Assembly: GCF_000189635.1 (NCBI RefSeq)
Contig: NW_002476188.1
Coordinates: forward strand, 434,001-498,000
Direction: 5' to 3'
Length of the DNA: 64,000 nucleotides
Origin: Tetrahymena thermophila SB210
Lineage: Eukaryota; Ciliophora; Oligohymenophorea; Hymenostomatida; Tetrahymenidae
Both the position numbers and the translations under genes were made by a program. The notes under the pieces are model-generated. The model searched no databases, was not told where the DNA came from, and was given only the letters and a program-made list of their open reading frames with translations. Of this stretch, positions 27,424 through 41,264 are shown piece after piece. Within the stretch, counting starts at the first letter, position 1; every line of letters begins with the position of its first letter.

Positions 27424-27625
27424 GATAAAAATATATAAGTTAATAAATAAATAATTTTTAAAATAATATGACATAAAATATAAATATAAAAAGTTATAAT
27501 TATTTGTACGAGAATCTTTATAAATTTATAAATAAAAGAAGATTTATTTTTTGATTTTTGAATAGATTCATTTATTACTCATTTTAAAATACAAATATAA
27601 AGAAATCAGGTTTTTACATTATTCT

Positions 27626-30600
27626 TCAATATTATTCATAAATTAAAGGAAATTATCTAAATTTATATGTTTCTCTCTAATTGTAAAGGTATTCTGCTAT
27701 CTTATTTTCATCATAAAAATATCTCACAACGATTTGATCTTTAAAATAATGCTAGGAAACCTTTTATTCTTGTAAAGATGACAGTTTGTTGAGCTATAAA
27801 ATAAGAAGCTCTATACCTAAGCTGTTTAACTCTTAGCACATTAATTCAAATTTTTTGTCTTTGCAATCTATATCATCTTGTAAGATGTAAACAAAATATT
27901 TTTTATTCATTAATCTCTACACATATGAAACGTGTTACTTTTCATCAACAAATTTCTTTGATTTTACACATTTTTTTTACATATAATATTACTAAAAATC
28001 AAAAGAAAATAAAGAAACTATTGCTTTTTTAACTCCTTCATGAAATCTCAAATTATTAATATTTTTTTTATCCTTTTGTGTATCTTTGAAATGAAAATCA
28101 TTTTTTAATTACTTAGTCTACTCGTATAATCCATATTCTTTGTTAAAATTTGTAATGTTATTTATTTTATAAATATTTTCAGATATTTCTTACTAGACTA
28201 AGTTCTTGAATTGATTACTAGTTATTTAGTTTTCTCTAATTTAGTCTTTTATATTCGTAAATTGATTTTATTTAGTTAATTTTGGTCCTATTTTATTTTA
28301 GTTTTATAAAAAATTATTATTTAAATTATTGTAATTATCCTGATAAAATTAATTAGATTTATTTGATTGTTAATTTGAACTGCTAGTTTCATCTTTAATT
28401 TCTAAATACTTAAAATTAATTGGACTAGCATCATATGATTAATAATCTTAATATGTTATTAATTCAAATTCTTTTTTAAAATCTGTTTTTTCTGTAATTA
28501 AATATTAATCGCTTTAATTTTTTGTGTTTAATAAAAAACTTTGTAAATTATTATTTAGAATCTAATTTTTATTTTTTTAATTATCATCCAAGTAATTCAG
28601 GTTATTTTGGCTTCCATTATTGTATTAATTTTACAATTAATTTGATTTTTAAAATCTTAGATTATTTTCATTTTTTTAAAAATTTTAATCTTAAGAATTG
28701 TTATTTACTTAAGAGAAGTTAATTTAGCTTTTGTTTTAGAAATTGTTTTATTAAGATTTATTTGTAAAATATTCATTTTATAAAGGAAGAAATTAATTTA
28801 TTAAATTCTAATATTACTTCCATAACTACTTTATTCTTAACATTTAACTAAAAGCAATCACTTCACTAAAATAATTATCTGATTAAATTAGGCAAAACTA
28901 ATCTAAGTCGGATGTAAGAATTTCTTTCATAATTAAATCAATTAATTTTCTTGATTTATATTAAAAGTTTGGGTTTTAGCATCCAGAAATTACAACAATT
29001 GAAAATGTGATCTTAAAATCATATATCACCTTTAGTTCTAATATCGGTTTCTTAAGTAAGGGAATGCTACTTCCGATTTTAAATAGAAAATCCAAGAGAT
29101 GATACCTTACCTGTCTTTGAACAAACTTTAGATTTTCAAGATAATCTGTCATAATTTATAGTCCTTAAATAATTTTTTTTTCATGCAGGAGGATAATCGT
29201 TTGTGAAAACATTAACAGGCCACACATAATATCTGGTGTGTAAATAAATCTTGATAGATGGTATAAATCATATTCCATATAAAGTTAGGATAACTTTATA
29301 CTTTTCAAGAATTAACTTTAAGATTTTAATTACTCATTATTCTTTGTGAATTATTTCTATTTAATTGTTTTATTACTTTGTAAGGTGTTACTATTGTTAT
29401 TATTATTTTATTACTATTGATATTATTTTTAATGAAATTCTTTTGTAGTATTACCTTCAATGTAGAAGCTCTTTTATTAGTTATTATTTTTATTTAGATA
29501 AGTACCTGTGTTATCTTTATCATCAAGACTTTGCTCTTTTAATTATGTTAGATTAAATTATTAAGTACTACTTACTAAGCTATTTTAAGAATTCTAATAA
29601 TATTAATTGAAAGATACTTCTATTTTGTTATAAAATGAGTTTTTACTTGTTTAAATTTGAATTTTATCTGCACTTTAGGCTTGCCAATAATTTTTATTAA
29701 AACTTATCTATTTCATAAGATCATAATATCTCTCTAAATTAATGTAAATATTTTCAAAATTATCCAAATAAGATTATTGTAAATTATTTTTCTTTTAATC
29801 AGATTATAAAGAAATTACTTTTTAAGAATATAATTTTTACTAAATATCAAATGACTAATTTTTATGTTTTGTTTAATTAATTTGTAATTTATTTTTTTCT
29901 TAATTAAGATCATTTATTTGGAAGAAGTCACATTACATACAATTCTATTTTTCTCTTTAATCATTTTATTTTTTTTAAAAGTCGCTTTCAAATATTATTG
30001 TTTAGTGCTAAAAAAAGGAATCCTTTGTTTATCTCTTTAAATTTTAGACTCCTTAAATGTCCATCAATAAGAGAAAATTATTTGTTATTTATTAATATTA
30101 TTTGAAACTTTAAATGATCCTTTGCTTCGCTAATTATATCTCTCCAGTTAGAGAGAGAAAGTTGGTATAATAAAAATTTACAATAAAAGTAAGTTAGCTT
30201 TAATTATTTAAGTATTTTCTATTAATTTCTAGCAGTTCTTCGAAATGCTTAATTATCCCATCAGATAGAAATTGATTCAATTAATGCTTATTAGTATAAG
30301 TTATTAATGCTTTGGTAAAATTAAACTTTCGATTAAATAACTTCCAGTATAATTCATACTTATTTTTTATTTTCTATTTAAAATACTTTTTAAATTAATT
30401 TTCATTTTGAATATGTTGCTTACTTCTGTCAAATGAACTACTTTACACATCTGATTGCTTTTCTTATTTATTTTTTTATGATTAAGATAACTTTAAATTG
30501 GTAAAAGTTACATTAGCTTAATTTTAAAAATCCTATTAATTGCTTACATTTTTAGATTTTACAGAGGTCTACAAAATTTTTTTGTAAATTGATCCAATTA

Positions 30601-33035
30601 TGTTATATTTACTAGTTTCAACACTTTAGTCTATGTTATTATTATTATTTATTTGATTAGTTTAACTTGATTAAATTTTATTCATTTTTTTATTAGACTA
30701 TTCTAGTTTACTTAACTTATGAAATTAGGTTACATTTGATTGAAAGGTTTTATCATATTCTTTAGTATAAAATTGTGTTTATTCTACTTTGTTTTCTTGC
30801 TAGTCTTATTCTATATTTAGCTTGCTAAAATTTTTAGTTTAAGCAGTATTTCTTTTAGTTCGAAGGTTTATATTGTTAGTGTTATCTTTTTTTTGCTTTT
30901 CCTTATAAAACTAAAGCTCATAATTAGAAGAAATTATAGACTATTAGTAACATTCCATAGCTTCTATATATCTTTCATTATTGAAATGAATATTTCCCAT
31001 ATTATTGTACAATACACCAAGGGCACGAATATTAGAAAATTTACTAAAGTGCTCCACTTATTAATTAAATTGCAGTAATGTTGAGCAACCGTTATCGTTT
31101 TGTTCATAATAGTTTTAAAGAGTAAAATTTAAAGTCTTAAATAAATTCTAAAAAGTCATAAACAAGGTTTTAGTCTCTTTAGTTGAGAAAAGGTTTTCAA
31201 TATTCATTTATGAAATCTAACTTTTTTCAATATCAAAATTTTATGTAAATTCTTAATGGACAGGAGTATTTTCTATATATTAGCCTTCGTCTTAATATCT
31301 TTTTAAAGCAGATTTACTATCTTCTAGAGAAAACTATTTCAAAATTTGTGTTAAGTGCTCTATAGGATAGTCAATTAGCCTCTACATAAAAAATGAGTAA
31401 TAAAGTAAAACAACCGATGAAATTATTATTATAAATAAAATTAGATAAATAGATAAATTAAAGTAGAAGTTGTTTTATTTTAGTTTTTCGCATAATTATT
31501 ATTCAGAGTTTTAATATTAGCTTTTAGATAGGGTATCTATCAATAAATAAGCTGTTTGAATAGAATACTGAGCAGTTTATGAATCTATTTATATTTTGTC
31601 AACAACTTTTATATAATTTACAATCACATAATATTCATCTCCTTCTATCTAAAGCACAATATTTTATTAGCTTTAATTTAATGTTTCATATAAATCTATC
31701 TAATTTTTTATTTCTTTAGTTGAAATTTTATTTTATTTTAAAATTGAAATTATTTTATTTATTTCGTTAATTTAAGCAGTATCTAAATTTTGAATTACAC
31801 AGTAAGTGATGTTCCTCATACAAGATTCATTTGAAAGATAGTTTTTCTTATCCAAAAAATACGAATTATAAATAATATTTTTCAGATCTGCATCGAATAT
31901 TGACTAAGAAAATGAAAAAGTAGTTTTGAACTAAAAAAAATTGTAAAACTGCTAAAGATCAATCGATTAACAAATAACAAAAAAATTATTATTTTCAAGT
32001 TCATTTCTTTTGCATAAGAAAATAGCTTAATAAGGTAAATCTGAGCTATTATAATATTAAACAGGTGGGAATATTTTCAAATCTAGTTATTATGCTGTAT
32101 CACTAAACCAATTCAAACATCTTACATCTGGATAATACGCTACAGAAGAGCAATTTACTTCATCTTACTATTTTGTGTAACTAGTATTTGTGCTAGTTTA
32201 ATAAAGAAGCCCATTTGATGAAAAACCATAAAATATCTCTTCAAATTAAATCTCCTAATTATTCTAATTTGAGTTAATTAAATTATTTTAAAATTCTATA
32301 GGTTTCATGATTGTGTTCACATATGTAATTTTTTTCAGTTATTACATCGAAAACTAATTCAATTCTTATAAAGTGTTATCATTAATATCATTCCTATTAT
32401 ATATAATTAATAATAATTAAATTTGTTTCTATTTATTTATTGCTAAATATATACTTATATATTTACATTCAATTTATTAAATAGACAATTATAAACTAAA
32501 ATATTTAAATTTTAAAACAAAATAATTACCAACTTGAGGCAAATATCTTATTTTTTTAGTATATTTTTATTGTATTTGTATCTTCTAAGTTATTGAAAGT
32601 CCTCTAAATATTAAGCAAGATAGGCACATATTTATTGTTTAGAGAAACATTTCCTTTCTCTACCTTCTAAAAAAATTTTGCCATTAAATTGATTTCCCAT
32701 TACTTCTACTAAAGCTAGCTATTTAGCTATATCAAAACTGCTAAATTTTGATTTTGGCGAAGATTAAATTGATTCTAAAAAGAAGAATTTAAGTATTCAT
32801 TTATTAAATTATCCTGCTCAACTTTGAGCAAATAACTCGAAAATAATGTAAAAATAATGATAATTAATTGAGGGAACAAAGTAATTAAATATATCTAAAC
32901 GAAAGTATTTTTAAAACAAGACTATTTCTTCTTCTTAAAATCTTTTTAAATATGGCTTTTTTATTGTTTCAGCACATCCTTCTTTGCGTTTCTGTCTTGT
33001 TATAAATTTTTATCAGTAATAAATTTTAGATCCAT
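27626..33035 (-). CDS. P2: dCache-TPR-vWA-like membrane receptor (type I)
   Basis: 1757-residue paralog of P1. Exons are 33035-32530 and 32393-27626, split by a short intron in the same SSW Trp codon. Membrane segment near 47-68 (LITLFPQLIIIIFTLF); dCache-like region with YYPDVRCLNWF near 253; second membrane segment ILFIIIISSVVLLYYSFF; HAMP-like IEHLTQILKQFSLED; TPR-like ALGVLYNNMGNIHFNNERYIE near 617; NRKFNFTKAL helical module; vWA-like FSIVVISGCQN with IDLIMKEIL near 1303; Q/N-rich linker; conserved FHEGVKKAIVSLF; last strand pair YFVYILQDDID and IELLILQLNK; tail ending FPLIYEQY. No DxSxS motif. It resembles P1 most, particularly in the TPR unit and tail. It is the first gene of the contiguous array. 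Confidence 0.86.
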
Positions 33036-34128
33036 GCTATTTGTACGTATTCTATCAACTATTTTCCTACTTTTTAATAAATAGATAATTAGAATACAAC
33101 AACTTTACTAAATTATTAGCTTTAAGCTAACAAATGTTTTTATTTTAATTTACTAATACTTGTTTATTTGTTCATGCATTTAGAGTTATTTATGATTACT
33201 TTACTAAATTATCATATTTGGTATTCTCATCAAGATTTCGTATAATTTAATTAATTTTTAGATAGAAATGAATATCTCCATTAATCAATAGTAAAAAAAT
33301 AAACAAGTATAATTATCAAATTATTAATAATATATTATCCAACATATAAGACTCTTTAGATATTTTTTTTATATGTTAAGAATTCTGTTTACTCAAACTA
33401 GATTACATTAATTATGTATGTTTTGAAAAATAAAATGTAAGAATAAAAAAATACTAACCAAAAATTTGTAATATAGAGATAGTTGCTGCTATTAAATAAA
33501 TTAAAAGATGAAAATTTACACTTCTAATCTGTTTTCTATGATAATTATTAACATAAATTAATTTAAATATATTTCTAATCAAAAGCAAAAAATTTGAAAC
33601 CAAAGAAGAAAATAAAATTTATTAATTAAGTTAAAAATAACTATTATAAATTAAAATATAAATGTAAAAAAATTAAAAAAAGAAGTTAATTTTAATTTGA
33701 TATGTTTTCAATATCTAAAAAATATATTATTTTTTGTTTATTAATTAAAATTTTTATATAAAATCTAAATTTTGGGTTTAAAATAAAAATAATTTTTAAA
33801 TAGAATTGAATATTAAATTGTTAACTTTGTGAAATACATCTAAATAAGAATTATATTTATATATTGATAAAAACATTACTTACAATCTTAAATAAGCAAA
33901 ATTTCACCTGTATAATTAAAACTATAAAAAAACTTTTTATTTATAAATTTTGTCTATTTAAATAATTTTTATGCTGGATCAATATTTGGTTTTTTAAATT
34001 CTCTCTAGCTTAATATTTGTTATTCAAAATAAAGTTATTGAAAAATTCAGTTTTATATGTTTTTAGATTATAATAGAAATATTTTTATATACAATTGCTT
34101 AAATTATTTTGAGCTAAAACTATTTTTA
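33036..34128. other. AT-rich intergenic region
   Basis: About 1.1 kb upstream of P2 and downstream of the P3 relic. No gene recognised; presumably P2's promoter. Confidence 0.6.
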
Positions 34129-34305
34129 TCAAAATTCTTAAAATATTGTAGGATTAATTTTACTGTATTTAGAGTTTATGAAATTTAAAAGGCAAAGAAA
34201 TAGAGTTAATTCACAATAGAAATAAGATATTTCTGAAAAATTCACTTGGACCTTTAAAAATCCATGATAACTTCTATAGTTTTAAGGTAGTCGCTTTGGG
34301 TTAGA
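34129..34305 (-). pseudogene. Relic of a P-family 3' end, just downstream of P3
   Basis: About 175 bp closely resembling P3's own last 175 bp, starting immediately after the P3 stop. The block for SYFYCEQNLLLYLLN is still readable on the minus strand, but in-frame TGA and indels break it. It is either the remnant of a deleted neighbouring gene or a local duplication of P3's 3' end. Confidence 0.75.
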
Positions 34306-34317
34306 ATAACTTTTTTG

Positions 34318-37300
34318 TCAGAAGTGCTCTATTATTGTTGGAGTTATATTGTGGTATTTAGAATTTCTGCAGTTTAATAGGTAAAGCAATAGATTTTACT
34401 CACAATAGAAATAAGATATTTATTAAAACTTCTCTTGGCCTTTTTAACTATCCTTACTATCTTCTTTAGTTGAAAGATGCTCATTTTGGATTAGAATACA
34501 CAACTCTACATTTAATTTTATAAGCTCTGAATGAAGCATTTCAAATTCTGGTTAAGTCTAATCTACCATATTTAGATCTTAGATTACTAAAATTATGAAT
34601 TTTTTAAAGAGCTTTTCTTAAAATCTGTTAAGGTAAAGGATATCATCAACATATTCCTTTTTCATATCTATCATATGCTTTTCCATAACTTGGTTATTTT
34701 TATTTTTAAATTTTGATTCCATTAATTAATATAATATAGCTTAACCTGTATGTTGTCCTGTTACTTCTTAAAGAGCTTTTCTAACACTCAAATAAAATAT
34801 TTATTTCTTTCTTCTCTTAGCATCTTCTAAATTTATTTATTATTAATCTTTTTACTATTTTTCAAAAAATTGTATTTAATTTAACTTCAGAAAACTCTTC
34901 TTAGAAGAAGATGGTAGTTTATCTAAATTTTTTTTGTTTTTTAAGTCCTCCTCAGATAATATTTTAGGTATAGAATTTTAAAGACCAAGTGAAATTATAT
35001 TTTTATTATTCTTATAATTTTATTTAAAAATTTGATTTGTAGAATCTTAAGTTTAAATTTTTTAATATTTGCTCTATTTTTTTTAGTAAATAGATAGACA
35101 TTTATTTACATCGTTTTTTGTTTAATCCAACTATAATTCCTCTATCATAAGATTTTTTCTTGACACTTCCTCTTAAATTGGGCTAAGGTTAATATTTTTT
35201 TCTATCCTCTAAGATGAACTATTTTCATTTAAATCAGTCTCATCTAATTAACTTCTTTATTAATTATTTAAGAGTTATTAACTCATTTGCGAATTATTGA
35301 TAGAGCTTATTTTTTAACCCAACAATTATTTTTCATCTATTGAAACTTCTAATATACTTTATTGTTCTTCCTATTTAGGGCTTCTTATTTAATTAATTTA
35401 CTACTTATTTATATTTTTATTCAAAACACTGTTGTTGATTAAATTTTCTTAGCATCTCTGTAGATTTGTTTAAATTTATTAAAAGTTTGATGCGCTAGGG
35501 CTATTTAAAATTTATTTTGAATATTGATTATCCAATTAAAAATTAAAATTTAAGTTTCTCTTTTCTGATTCGATTGAATAATTTTTAGTTGTCTTTGGAT
35601 ATTAATTTTTAGGATCATTTATTTATTATTTTTATAAAAGATTATGAAAAGTGAGAGATCTTTATTTAAGGTTCACTGGATGATTCATAAGAGAATGAGA
35701 TTTAATTCTACTAAGATCTATTTAATTCATAGGATTGGTTATTTTCTCTTCATTTGATTTCATGTATCGAATTCTTAATTTATTTGCTTTGTTTAATTAA
35801 TGTTGAGATATTTATATTGAATTTTAGGTTTCTAATTAATCAATATAGTTATTTAAAACAGAAATTATAACATTTCTTTTAATCCATGGTTAATTAATTA
35901 TTGAAATGTGTTACTTTATAAACATGTCTCTTATCGAAGAAGCTAAAAATCCAAAATAATCATCATCTTTTTTGATCACTTTATCTAATATAGCAGAACA
36001 CAAATTAACTACTCTCTCTTTTTAATTTATTTCCTCTAGCTATTCAAGTAAATCTTGCTGCTTTTTTTATTCTTTCAAATGTTATTTATCGTTGTTATTA
36101 ATTTATTAATTTACAGTTTTGTTGGTATTTTATAAATCCTCACTATCTAAATCTATGTGAAGGACACAGATTTTAAAAGAAATATCTTTAACAAATTTAA
36201 TGTAAAACTGCTCAATACATTTATGATTTAGTTTAAACTATTCAAAAATTTTTAATAGTCTCTTAAAGCTCCTATTGAATTAATAAGGAGTAATTATATT
36301 GCATTTCTCAAACATCTCAGTAATCTCTTCAGCTGCTTAGTAGTAGTTTTATTTATTTGCTTTGTCATTTGCTCTTTAATCCATTAAGAATGATAAAACA
36401 GCTTCTTCATGTAAATCATAAGTATTTCTATCTTCTCCAAATCCATGTAAGTAGAAATTACTTGAGTTGTTCAATCTCTCGCTAAGCATATCTGATTGTT
36501 TTCTATTTTTTAATTTACAATAAGGTTATCCTTATATATCATTGAGTCTCTTGCTATTACTAGAAATTAGAAATTAAGTGTCAAGCTAGTTTAGATTTTA
36601 CTTTAAACTATTTCTTGTTTTTTTAGTATGCAAATTATTACTTCCTATAATTTTTGATTTATTTGTACTTTGAATATCATAAAAACTATTTTGTTTTTTT
36701 CTTGTTAGGTACATTGAACTCTTTTTTCTAAGATTTGCTTAACTTGAAGATTACTTTATACATTTTGGTGTAAATTGACTTAATTGGTAGTTAATGTTCT
36801 CCTGAAAAAATTAAAATTTTGGAGATTTGGGAGTATTTAAATTCGAAATTATAGATTTTTGATTAAGGAAATCTTAATTTTAGCTTTCTAAATTCAAATT
36901 AATAACAAAATTTTAAAAGTAGCTTTTGCTTTCGTTTTAAATTGTATCTTATTTTTTTTCAAAGTACTTTCTTGGATATTTTGCAAATGCTTCTTATCCT
37001 GGTGAGCTAATCTTATTATTTTTAATTGGAGAGTTGAATTCAAGTGTTTGAAAATCAGTTTGCTAAGACTAAAAATCTAAATTGGTTTTTGAGTTATTTT
37101 TTATAAATGGATTATAGGTGGAATTGGCTTGATTCTGAAAACTCATTAAATAATCCAAAATAGGTTTTTATGTAGTTAAAATTGACTGGTTTTGTATCGG
37201 GCTCAAGCTATTTAATTAATATTACATTTAATGATCTTGTTTTTCGTTTTTAATGAATTTTATAGTCTATTCATTATTTTCTGAAGCTTTATTTATATTA

Positions 37301-40295
37301 TAACTACTGCAATTTTCTATTGTTTCATATATTGTTAGCTCATGAGCCTATTTAATTTATTCCTAATTTTTTGAGTCATTTTATTAAATTTACTAATGCT
37401 ATAAATATTCAGAGTCTTTCAAAGCTTTTAAAGCTTCATATAATTGTTCACTGTTTTCTATTACCTTGTAATTTTCATTACAATCTCCTTTGTTAAATTT
37501 TATATGCATCATAACTAGATTCAAGAGAATTCCCATTTTAAGTTTCAAATTATAATTTGGAATAGCTAAATTATTTAATTCATCAACTAGACTCTCTATA
37601 GTATCCCAAAGCCAAATGTATTTTTGATGCTGAATGTTATAATATACCAAAGAAATTAGAAAGTTATATTTTCTATTATATAACATTTAATTAAACTCAT
37701 TTTATTCTTATTAAATGTAATATTGATTATCAATTCTATGAGTAAACAGGTTGTTGATTAGATCTTTTTAGTTTTGAATATTTTACTGTAACATTTACTC
37801 ACCTTTAGATTTTAATTTTTACCTGATCTAGATAAAAAATTTTCTCAAAATATTTAATAGATTACTGATGTATTTAAATGTACAAAAATCTGCTTTTTTA
37901 ATTTAGCAATCATTTTATTCATTTTTGCATACTTGCTCTGTTTTAGATTTTTGAGTTAAGCTGACTTTATCTTAAAACTCACTCATTTCATATTTACAAT
38001 AAATTATTGCTTAATTAAAATTCTCCAATGCTTCCAAAAATCTGCTATTATTGAAATGAATGCTTCCTATATTATTGTAGCAAATTCCTAGAGCTTTACA
38101 ATTCTTAATTTAGCGAAAATATTTTATTTATTTTGATAATTCTATCAAAGTTAAGCTTTAATCTTAACCAAAAATATTTTAGGTTGTAAAAATGAGTGTT
38201 TAAAATAAATTTTAAAAGCTTTAATAGAGCAGGAGCATATCAGAAGATAAGAATAATTGTGAATAATCAATTTCAAAATCCCCTGAAAATATTCCATCCT
38301 CAAACAAAATCATATTTTTTGTTTCTTCATCCACTCTAATCTTCTTTAGAATATCAGTCAGATGTTCAACAGAGTTGTTAATCATCTTGCTTATCCTTAC
38401 AGATTAATATAAAGTTATTACGATAGATATGAATATTATGCAATACATTAATATTCTAAAGGTTAAATCTACTTATTCTATCTATTTTCCTAAAGCTACT
38501 GCCTAAGCTTAGAGCTAATCTTTAGACATTATTGTAATAAGTAATAAATTATTCAGGTAACAAAACTAAGCTTGATTTTTAACAGTTTGATTTGATATTA
38601 TATTTTTATCTATCACATAGGTAAATTAAAGTGATGCAACCATCTCCTGTTTTTATTGATAAAAGTTAAATTATCCTATCTTCTATTTATTGTTTAAATT
38701 TAGAATGTAGTTTTTGTCAAAAGAACATTCTTCCAAAATATAATTTTGATAAAAAAAACTTTAAATCTATTTCAAGAATAAAATCTTCTAATCTTCTTCT
38801 AATTAATACAAATAGGTTTCATTTAGAGTATGAATAACGTTTGGCTATATTTAAAAATAAGTTTAGTAGACAACACTTTATGTAATTGGTTCAATTAAAA
38901 TTCTTAAGGCTTAGTTATTACCTAAATTTTAAAATGTTATTATATTCTACTAAACCTAAATTCCTTAGCAAACAATTGAAAAAATATTTGAATTTTGAGT
39001 GAAGCTGCTTTATAGCTGGCTACTATATTTCTAAAAAAAGCTCTCTGGAGTATATACTTTTTTACAGAATCCAGTTGACAAATAAGGATTGTTATTAGAG
39101 TCATACATAAAAAGCATAGGAAAATATCCAACAAAGGGGAATTGATAGAGCCTCATGCTGTCTTAAAAGTATCCTTAACACCTAGAATCCATATTATATT
39201 TACTCATTTAGCAAGGTGGTGGATCTGTAATATTCTAAAAAGTCATATTAGCTCCAGCCCCGAAAAACATTCCATCAGAATTAAAAGCCGTAAAATAAGA
39301 TTTATCTACTATATTAACGATATTAGTTTACTACTACTTTAACCGATTAGCAAAAAGGGCAGCTCTTGAAAAAAAATCAGTGATACTTGCATTTCTGAGT
39401 TAGTCCAAAGATAGTTAGTTTAATTCTCTTATATTGAGAGTGTCTTTTTGATGCCTTTTAATAAATTAAAATATTAATTTGCAAAATATATTTTTTAAAG
39501 TTTGCCATAATTATTGATTCTAAAAAATATTTGCTAAAATCAGATCAAATTTAAGAATAAATTATTTAAATAGTAAATATTTAATTGATGATCTTTCAAA
39601 AATAAGATAAAATTTCAAATAAAAACATTTGATTTATATGATAAAATAATCAATTTTTAAATCAAGACAAAAATAAATTGGAATCTAAACCAGAAAGTTT
39701 AAAATAATTATTTAAAAATTTATTTTAATTCATGGTGAAATTCTTGATGAAAATAGAGGAAAAATAAGACAGACAAATCTACAAAAAATACTGAAAGATT
39801 TATCTAAATGAATAAAAATCAAAGTATGATATTTTTTATTAAATATATCAATTTAAAAATTTACCAACTTGATACCAAATAAGAACTATTTTTTTTATAT
39901 AGATTAAGCAAATAGCTATCACCAATATTATTATAAGTGTTTTAGATATTGAGAATAGGACTTATGAATTTATTATTAACTATAATCTGCCCATTTAACA
40001 TTTTAGTGTTTAAATTCTATAGCAAATTTATAACCCACTCTTCATGCTAGATATTTTGATAAAGCGGGTCAAGTTGAGCCTTATTTTATATTTAAACTAA
40101 ATAAATCTCTTGCTCATACATGTTACTTGAGAATTCATCAACTTCGGATAGAGATTATTTATAATTTAAGTTTATGTAAATGAGAATAATCACTAAGAGA
40201 AGCAATTATGGAAATCCTACAATAAATATTATACGAAACTAAGTTCTTTGAGTTATTTCTATAATTTTGCTTTACGCTTTGATTAGGATATTCAT
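34318..40295 (-). CDS. P3: dCache-TPR-vWA-like membrane receptor (type II)
   Basis: 1855 residues; exons 40295-39865 and 39454-34318, with a 410 bp phase-2 intron in the SSW codon. Membrane segment 21-42 (IIFIVGFPQLLLLVIILIY); dCache-like region with SDGMFFGAGANMTFQNIT and YNMDSRCQGYF near 229; second membrane segment near 470 (ILMYCIIFISIVITLY); HAMP-like ISKMINNSVEHLTDILKKI; type II signature ILFEDGIFSGDFEIDYS; TPR-like ALGICYNNIGSIHFNNSRFLE near 595; NRKYNFLISLVYYNIQ helical module near 735; long linker; GFGEDRNTY; vWA-like region FKICVLHIDLD with VVNLCSAILDKVIKKDDDYF near 1232; C-terminal strands FIILVIQDLNM and LNVELCILIQNEHLS near 1755; tail ends PTIIEHF. Every codon was read through; the frame is open. 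Confidence 0.88.
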
Positions 40296-41264
40296 ATTAT
40301 ACTTCAAAAATTTTAATATCACAGCTTTCTTTACACTTTAGTTGCTTTGTTATTAAGTAAATTTCTCAATAAATTAGATACTTTGAAGTTTTATATGATT
40401 CTCTTTTCTTCTTTTTTGTTATTAGTAAAATAATTGAACAAATTATACGTATGAAAAGTCTTTGCGCAGTAATAGTTATCAAAAATTAATTAATTTTCAA
40501 TATTCACTCACTAAATCACCACAAAGGTATTTATAAATAAGTGATGACATATAATTTGATATACTAAAAAAACATAATTCGTCACTGATAACCTATAAAT
40601 AATCTTTCCATTTAATTACTTAGATGATTTTTTAAATTTTTAAGAAATTTTTTATAAATTCATCTTTGTATTTATTTACTATTTTTTCTAGAAAATATTG
40701 TTTGTAATAATATTTTTTTTAGCATTTATATTTTAGTAAATAAATAATAATTTTCTATTGAGTTTGTATAAAATGAAAATATAAAATAAAACATGTAATA
40801 GAAATTTTAGATTTTTTAATGAAATTAAGACTTCTATACAAGTTAATAAAATATTCTATCAAATTTTGTTAGCTGTTCTACAAAAATTAATTTAGTGAAT
40901 CAATTTTTGATTGGAGAATGTTTAATTCAAGTAAGAAAAATTCATATTCTAATCATTAAATTATAATTTTGTTATTATTAAAAATTCAAATTATAGTTTT
41001 TTCAATGAAAATAAAAATGCTTGAATAAATACTAAACTGAAGATAAAATTTATTTAAATATTAATTTTTTTTATATATATTTTAATGAAAATTCAAAACT
41101 ATTTATTTTAAAGCTCATGAAATAAAAAGAGTTAATCTTCAAGTAATCAATTGAATATTTTAAAAATATATTAAATTTTTGAGCACAAATTAAAATACTT
41201 GTAATTGCTATTAAATATAATTTAATTAAAAAGTATATTTTATTAATTATAAGTGGTTAATTCT
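40296..41264. other. AT-rich intergenic region
   Basis: About 970 bp between P3's start and P4's stop. Nothing recognised beyond AT-rich tracts. Confidence 0.6.

Noticed and set aside
37399..37686. Separate small protein starting MLYNRKYNFL
   Set aside because: It is an internal stretch of P3 bounded by TAA/TAG Gln codons; the same NRKYN block occurs in all paralogs.
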